Source of the DNA: Takakia lepidozioides
Lineage: Eukaryota > Streptophyta > Takakiopsida > Takakiales > Takakiaceae
Direction of reading: 5' to 3'
Assembly: GCA_030704615.1 (NCBI GenBank)
Contig: CM060732.1
Span: 22,382,001-22,446,000, forward strand
DNA length: 64,000 bases
Shown: positions 57,889 through 64,000 of the stretch, in pieces
Position numbering within the stretch: position 1 is the stretch's first letter
Layout: every line of letters starts with the position of its first letter
Translations under genes and position numbers: made by a program
Notes under the pieces: model-generated
Seen by the model: the letters and a program-made list of their open reading frames with translations, nothing else
What the model was told of the DNA's origin: nothing
The model's database searches: none

Positions 57889-57908
57889 TGGCGACCATAC
57901 TGGGGACT
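57889..57908 (+). other. Primer binding site of the third gypsy element
   Basis: TGGCGACCATACTGGGGAC, three bases after the LTR, in the position and style of tRNA primer sites of plant gypsy elements. I cannot fix the tRNA by eye. Confidence 0.55.
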
Positions 57909-59100
57909 AACGGTATGTTGAGTTCAAGTGAACTCAAGGAAGGATGGCTACTCAATGATTTCTTGAAATCACAAAAGAACGAGTCAATGGAAGTAGAGGA
58001 ATGGAAAGCATTCCTGAAAAAATTCATGGCTTACCAGTAGCAATACAACAGAAGATCTTTCTTTCAATTGTGAAAGAAGATGACAAATGGGGATTAAAGG
58101 GAGGAGTGATCAGTATTACACGTGCACTTTGGGAATGTAGAATCAGACGTGAAGAATGGTTGTCTCGTCTAGCTTTATTGATTACTCTAATCCCAATCAG
58201 AAAAGTTTGCTACACTAGTTTATATTTTCATGGAAGGATTCAAATTATGAATATTGTCATATGATCATAGAAGCAGTAGAGTACTGGATACCCAAAGACT
58301 TGTTACAAGTCAGATATACTGAGAAAGACAAAATGCTATTATTGTGCCTATTAAAATATTGGTGATCAATCAGTACAGGAAAATTAAGTCGTGATACGGA
58401 TTCTGGGAAGATAGTGTAAATCTTGGAGAAAGGGTAGAGACCACTATAATTTTTTTTCCTGACATACCTTATTAAAGGGTGCTGAAAAGGAATTATGTAT
58501 ATGATGTGGGAATGAATGAGGAAATTAAGGAAAAGCTAAGCAAGACAGAGCTGAAATAATAGAGAAATATGCTGCAAAAAGGGAAGCTCGGTTGAGAAAA
58601 GAGTTCCCGGAATTACAAAACTTGAATATAATTCAAGGCAAGGCATCAAGACAAATTGACAGTGATAAACCAGAAAATCAGGAAATCGGATCTTTGGAAA
58701 GTGAGAACTACACCAAAAGGAGTTGCAAGTAATGCACTTGGCGAATGGTTACCACAAGAAAGATCTGAAGGATCTTCTACAGTAACAAGTCCAAATCGAG
58801 GTTGTGCCGAAATATTGGAATAAAAATTTGAGAATATTCTAAGTGAAGAAGGTGAAAGAAGTGAAACTACTTCTCCAGAAAGGATAACCAGGACTGCCTC
58901 AAAGCTTTTAAAGATTCATTAAGCTTAGTGGGGACAGCAGCTGGAAGACGGCTATCCTTGGGACAAGGACCTCCTAGTTTTGAATCATTGTTTGGAAGAC
59001 AAACACCAACAACACCATTAGCCTTGACAATCCCAACACCAACACGGCCACCAGTAGCGGGACCATTCCAGTTTGGATAGCCGGTTGTACCAGCAGCACC
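57909..59100 (+). other. Leader and damaged N-terminal gag region
   Basis: Short frames only, such as 58001-58264, with no recognised domain. The segment is the expected place for the gag leader of the third gypsy element. Confidence 0.45.
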
Positions 59101-59101
59101 A

Positions 59102-59970
59102 ATGGCTTTAGCAGCAAGCAAAACCAATTTTCTTTTATATGATGGGAAATCTGACCCGGATATCCATCTTAATCAATTTGAGAACATGTGCACCATTTAC
59201 AATGAAGCAACAGACCAGGAAAAGATCCGATTATTTCCTTGTTCAATGGCCAGAAAAGGCATTGAATGGTTGGCAACCTTTCCAGCCAATCACTTTGCAA
59301 ATTGGGCAGATATGAGAGCCGCATTCCAAGAACGATATAGATCCAACAAATCCACGTTTGAAATCTTCACAAGATTACAGAAAAAAAAAAAAAAAAAAAA
59401 ATTGGTAGTTGACTACCTGGAGAGAATAAGACTCTGATCAGGAAGCTACCTCAAGCACCAGGTGACGACTTGCAAAAATCATGGTTCATCAACGAACTTC
59501 GTCCTGAATATGTAACCATGGTTACAGTCATGCCTAACAACACTTTGGCTGAAGCAGTAGGAACTGCAAAGAAATTGGAATTGGGATTTCATCAGAGCAG
59601 AAGTAAAGATTCCAAGGATCCCTTGGAAGAAGAAAGACTCTGATGATGAAGAAAACCCAAGCAAAAGAAGAAAGAAGTGATTGACAAAACCACTTTGGAT
59701 CAGAAGATAGCAGAGGCTATCAAGAATTTTAAAGATGAAGGGCCACGAAAGGCAACATGGTGTCACAAATGCGGAACTGCAGGACACTTGGCAATACAAT
59801 GCCACATGAAAGACAAATACTGTGATATTTGTCATATGAACAATCATAATACCAGCCATTGTATTTACAAGCAACGGGCCAAGAAGTGGGTACACACGAG
59901 AGGTGGGGGTACACCAAGTCCAAGTCCGACGGGGAGGATCGGATGGACCAAGACGATACAATATGGGTAA
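59102..59970 (+). pseudogene. gag: gag of the third gypsy element, frameshifted
   Basis: The capsid-like core is FLLYDGKSDPDIHLNQFENM, ATDQEKIRLFPCSMARKGIE, ANWADMRAAFQERYRSN. A pure A tract (59383-59402) follows and the frame ends soon after. Later, 59677-59970 carries two zinc knuckles, CHKCGTAGHLAIQC and CDICHMNNHNTSHC. The A tract is a likely slippage site, either a mutation or an assembly error. Confidence 0.8.
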
Positions 59971-60534
59971 TCGTTATCAGAGGCCACGAGATGACTATCC
60001 ACCACGGATAGAGAACATCAACCTAGAAACAAGGAAATCATGAGATGTCACTATTGCAAGAAAGACACTGGAAACATGAATGCCAGTTGCGAATCAAGCA
60101 TGAGGCAGAATTGGGAAATATGGAAGCCGGACCAAGTGTAGCTGTGAGTGTGGTAACTCCTGTAGTGGATACCCTTGCGGTAACCCGAACTCATGCCAAG
60201 AAACAAAAACCTCCAGATAAGGAGATTGAAGAAGAACGAACAATATCCAGAAAGTGCAGCATGGCAGGAAGAAAAGAGCTTACACTAGGAGGTAAGCAAA
60301 GCCATAGCTCAAATGCAAGAAGGAACCCATATACCTTCTGGAGAGCTAACTCCAGATAATCAAATCAGACCAACGACGAAGACCACGAACGCAACCACGG
60401 AAACAGAATTGGCTGAAGTAATCTGCCAGACCAAGACCCAAATTACCATTGGACAATTATCAAAAATTGCTCCACACTGCAAGAAAACTTTATTTTGGGC
60501 AATTGAGGCATTGACCCCCACACCAAAATAAAAA

Positions 60535-60981
60535 CCAACACCACAAGTTTACACGATTAAACCCACAACTATACAACAAACTCCAGACTACGACGAAGCA
60601 ATACCAGTAATACAAGTACGTATTGGACAGAAGCTGGTAACGGATGTACTCATCGATGGAGGATCCGGAGTGAATATCATGACAGAGAGGATGAAGAAGT
60701 CACTAGGATTGGGGCACATGGAACCTGCTCCATTCACGGTACGAATGGCCGATCAACGAAAAGTGCAGCCATTGGGTATCATCAGACGACTTGCAATGGA
60801 AGTAGCAGGATTGGTATACGAAGTATCAATAACCATTCTCAGAATGGAGGATGTGGCAGAAGGATATTCGCTACTACTTGGCCGACCATGGTTAACACAA
60901 GCCCAATCACACCTTTGGGGAAGTCAGACTCTCACGATAAAAAAAGGATCAGAACAAGTGACTATCACTACGAAGCAATGA
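60535..60981 (+). CDS. Aspartic protease part of the third gypsy element
   Basis: An open stretch reads IPVIQVRIGQKLVTDVLIDG and GSGVNIMTERMKKSLGL. The active-site motif is D-G-G-S-G in place of D-T-G-A-S, a form common in some plant gypsy lineages. It continues RMADQRKVQPLGIIRRL, LLLGRPWLTQAQSHLW. It would cut the gag-pol polyprotein. The true polyprotein start is upstream in broken sequence. Confidence 0.72.
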   Translation, partial: PTPQVYTIKPTTIQQTPDYDEAIPVIQVRIGQKLVTDVLIDGGSGVNIMTERMKKSLGLGHMEPAPFTVRMADQRKVQPLGIIRRLAMEVAGLVYEVSITILRMEDVAEGYSLLLGRPWLTQAQSHLWGSQTLTIKKGSEQVTITTKQ

Positions 60982-61014
60982 GGTACCATTCCACGAGAGA
61001 AACGACCTTGCATA

Positions 61015-62795
61015 GTGGAAGAGTATGACTGGTCCAGTGGACTGTCGGATGAAGAAGAAGCCACGGTATATGCATCACATCCACAGTTGGAACCTATTGG
61101 TCAATTAGTGGTCAAACATACCACAACAGTAGGATGTCACATGGTGAACACCCAAGGAGAACTGAATACTCCGAGAACGGAAGATCCTGAGGAAGAAGCT
61201 ATGGACACACCTCAACACCCTGCCCGTTTTTATCAAGAAAGAGAAGAGGACATTAAAATCAGTGAAGTACCTACCACGATTGCAACCATCGGACAGGAGA
61301 TTGCAGGATGGACAGTAACGGAAGAAACTCAATTGATTCAAGTGAATCTGGGAACAGTGGAAGAACCACAGATAATACGAGTAAGTGCAGGTCTTGAAGA
61401 ATCATTTCTACGAGAAGTCACTACATTATTCACTGAATACAAGGATGTATTTGCCTGGAACTACAAATTTGAAGGGTATACCTTCCAATATCTGTCAGCA
61501 CCGAATTGAATTGGAAGTTGACACGAAACCAATTCGTCAGAACCGTTACAGAATGAACCCCAACTATATAGCTAAAGTTTGGGAAAATCGAGAAATTACT
61601 GGATGTAGGATTCATATACCCAGTAGAGACACCACAATGGTTATCACCCATTGTGATAATACCCAAGAAGAATGGAAAATTACGAGTATGTGTGGACTAT
61701 CGCAAATTAAACGTAGGAACCAAGAAATACCATTTTCCACTACCTTTCACAGAGATAGTGTGGACACAGTGGCAGGACATGAGATGTACTCATTCATGGA
61801 TGGGTTCAGTGAGTACAACCAGGTGCAGATGGCAGAAGAAGACCGAGAAAATACTGCATTCATCACTGAATGGGGAGCCTATGCTTACAAAGTCATGCCA
61901 TTTGGACTTTGCAACGCACCAGCCACGTTTCAGCGAGCAGTATCTAAGATATTCAAGAATTATCTCAACGATTTTATGCAGGTATTTTTGGATGATTTCA
62001 ATGTCTTCGGACAGAAATCCAAACACTTGGCATAGTTAAGACTTTGCCTACACGTCTGCAGAAACAATGGAGTAAGTCTCAATCCGGAAAAATGTACATT
62101 TTGTGTGAATTCAGGATTACTGTTGGGACACATTGTGTGCCAACAGGGAATTTTGGTGGATCCAAATAAAGTGGATGTTATCTAGAAAATACCACCACCA
62201 GAAAATCCCAAGAAACTCAAGAGATTTCTGGGACAGACAAGCTAGTACAGAAGGTACATGGCCAAATATGCTCACAGAGCAGCACCAGTCTATAGACTGC
62301 TGAAGAAAGATGCCGAATACCGATGGTCTCCAGCTTGTCAGGAATCATTTGATTCACTAAAATGGCACTCACAGCAGCACCAATTCTAATAAATCCAAGA
62401 TGGGATCTACTATTTCATGTACACAGTGATGCATCAGGCTTTGGGTTCTGGCCCAGAATGTGACAGGCACAATAGATTCACCTATCTATTATGCAAACAG
62501 ATTGCTGACATCAGCTGAGAGGAACTATAGCACCACGGAAAGGGAAGCATTGGCAATGATTTATGCTGTTCAAAAGTTTCGGCATTATTTACTGGGCAAT
62601 TGCTTTAAGTTTATTGTTGATCATCAGGCTCTAGTTCATTTAGCAAATCGACCACTAGCTAGTGGCAGGGTTGCTCGATGGTTATTACTTCTTCATGAGT
62701 ATGATTTTGAAGTTGTTCATAAACCAGGAAGATTAAATGTTAAAATAGATCATCTGTCAAGAATTACTACAGGAGAACCAGCCACATGAGTAGAG
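61015..62795 (+). pseudogene. pol: Reverse transcriptase and RNase H of the third gypsy element, frameshifted
   Basis: A linker frame (61015-61509) ends EYKDVFAWNYK. RT pieces: IPKKNGKLRVCVDYRKLNVG (61653 onward), then in another frame MYSFMDGFSEYNQVQMAEED, KVMPFGLCNAPATFQRAVSK and the catalytic VFLDDFNVFG (about 61982). After a stop at 62035 come GLLLGHIVCQQGI-like and RFLGQTS pieces. RNase H is at 62460-62789 (PIYYANRLLTSAERNYSTTE, REALAMIYAVQKFRHYLLG, IVDHQALVHLANRP, HKPGRLNVKIDHLSR, where DHLSR is usually ADALSR). Several frameshifts and stops. Confidence 0.82.
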
Positions 62796-62892
62796 GATCA
62801 ACTTCCCGACGCATTTCTGTTTGCTGTTCAACCAGAAGCACAAGATGAAGAGACAGATCCTCTAGGCGCTCTGGGAGTGTTTCAAGGAGACT

Positions 62893-64000
62893 ATGACCTC
62901 CCAGATTCTCTTAAGCTCATGGATGACACTGATGATGAAGATGAACCTCTTGATGAAGGACCTATTATTGAGGAAGAGCCAGATCCAGAAGAAGATGATA
63001 AAGAAAACGAAGAGCCAAATAATCAAGAATTGGCCAATATCAGTATTGGAGCTTATACAGTTACAAAAGGAAGAATCAGAAGACATTCAGAATCAAGATC
63101 AAGATCCGGACGATTGGCAATGGCCAATCAAATACTATCTGAACACAGGAAAATTTCCTAAAGACTACACCAAAGATGACAGGAGAAAGCTTTCAATGAA
63201 AAGCAAGCCATACACAATAATCAAGGGAATTCTGTACAAAAGAGGAATTGACTCCATAATGAAAAGATGTGTGAACAAAGAACAAGCCAAAACAGTGATG
63301 CAAGAGCTACACGAAGGAATTGCAGGAGGACACTTCAGTTCTGACCTGACAGCAAAGAATATTATTAGCAGGTTACTGGTGGCCTACTGTATTTGGAGAG
63401 ACTTATGAACACTGTCAACAGTGTGATGTTTGCCAGAGGATGGGACCAGTAGAACGAACTGGAAGGGTACTATGCACCCAATACTACCAACAGAACCATT
63501 TCAACGCTGGGGACTAGACTTCGTGGGACCCATTAAACCTCCAGCAAGGTACACACAGAACCAATACATCCTCACAGCCACTGACTACACTACCAAATGG
63601 GTAGAGGCCAAACTAAGAGACAACACTGCCAGGTCGACAGCCAAATTCTTATATGAAAACATCATCACATGATTTGGTTGCCCACCGGAATTCGTCAGTG
63701 ATCAAGGATCGCATTTTATAAACGATGCCATAAAATGCTTGACGGAGGAGTTCATGATCGTACATCACAAGAGCACTGCTTACTATCCCCAAGGAAATGG
63801 CCAGGCTGAATCTACCAACAAGATATTATACACTATCTTAACCAAGATAGTAAATGCCAATCGTACAGATTGGGACACCAAAATGAACACAACGCTATGG
63901 GCATTCAGGACATCATACAAGGTGACCACAAAACATACACCATTTCAACTGGCCCTATGGAGCAGAGGCACTATTACCCATTGAATGCATGATACCCACA
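62893..64000 (+). pseudogene. pol: Integrase of the third gypsy element, running off the window
   Basis: Acidic linker first, then KPYTIIKGILYKRGIDSIMK and the zinc module ([20 protein letters not shown], frameshifted near 63.4 kb). The core has Asp in WGLDFVGPI (about 63505), a TGA replacing a codon after YENIIT (63670), Asp in FVSDQGSHF and Glu in NGQAESTNK (about 63800). The segment ALWAFRTSYK/TPFQLAL follows. The element continues past 64000. Confidence 0.82.

Overview
This is nuclear DNA of a land plant. The evidence is small spliced genes with GT-AG introns, a chalcone-synthase-type polyketide synthase, CYP71-clan P450s, PLS-type pentatricopeptide (PPR) sequence, and plant transposon families (Ty3/gypsy chromovirus, other gypsy, copia, MULE, PIF/Harbinger, LINE, a tRNA-derived SINE). 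The PPR style and the transposon make-up suggest a seed-free plant (fern, lycophyte or bryophyte). That is an inference; I cannot name a species. The window is repeat-rich and gene-poor. The only apparently intact host gene is a three-exon cytochrome P450 at 46.3-49.05 kb (minus strand).

Layout: 0.36-1.79 kb, a broken two-exon type III polyketide synthase (minus); 2.83-3.41 kb, a P450 fragment (minus); 3.8-6.6 kb, a decayed Harbinger transposase and its Myb/SANT partner; 7.065-28.517 kb, a 21.5-kb Mutator-like (MULE) element with matching terminal inverted repeats and a 9-bp target duplication; 28.5-32.8 kb, non-genic sequence, a roughly 110-bp tandem array and a SINE; 32.9-38.0 kb, a PPR locus that broke up through 386-bp tandem duplication; 38.5-41.2 kb, G-box repeats, an unknown ORF, a GC-rich palindrome triplet and a gypsy protease fragment; 41.2-43.6 kb, a second MULE end fused to a protein-kinase fragment; 43.6-45.3 kb, a gypsy gag with its 5' LTR; 46.3-49.05 kb, the P450; 52-53 kb, a copia fragment; 53.4-55.4 kb, tandem repeats with telomere-like motifs; 57.0 kb to the window end, another gypsy element running off the edge.

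The most unusual content is the large MULE. Its DDE/SWIM transposase gene (minus) and a second multi-exon gene (plus) diverge from a 1.7-kb array of about 30 near-perfect palindromes with core AAATGCGGYRCCGCATTT, spaced 52-53 bp apart (five DNA turns). The second gene joins a ParB-like DGNHR domain to an amino-type (N4-cytosine/N6-adenine) DNA methyltransferase-like domain, an architecture otherwise familiar from phages and plasmids. The same palindrome occurs once in each of three introns of that gene, about ten times downstream of it, and next to the element ends. I infer an element-encoded DNA-binding/methylating protein acting on its own palindromic sites, loosely like the VANC/VANDAL system of Arabidopsis. 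This copy is dead: both genes carry frameshifts, and a 6.9-kb chromovirus sits inside the transposase gene. The partial second copy at 41.5-43.6 kb shows the empty insertion site.
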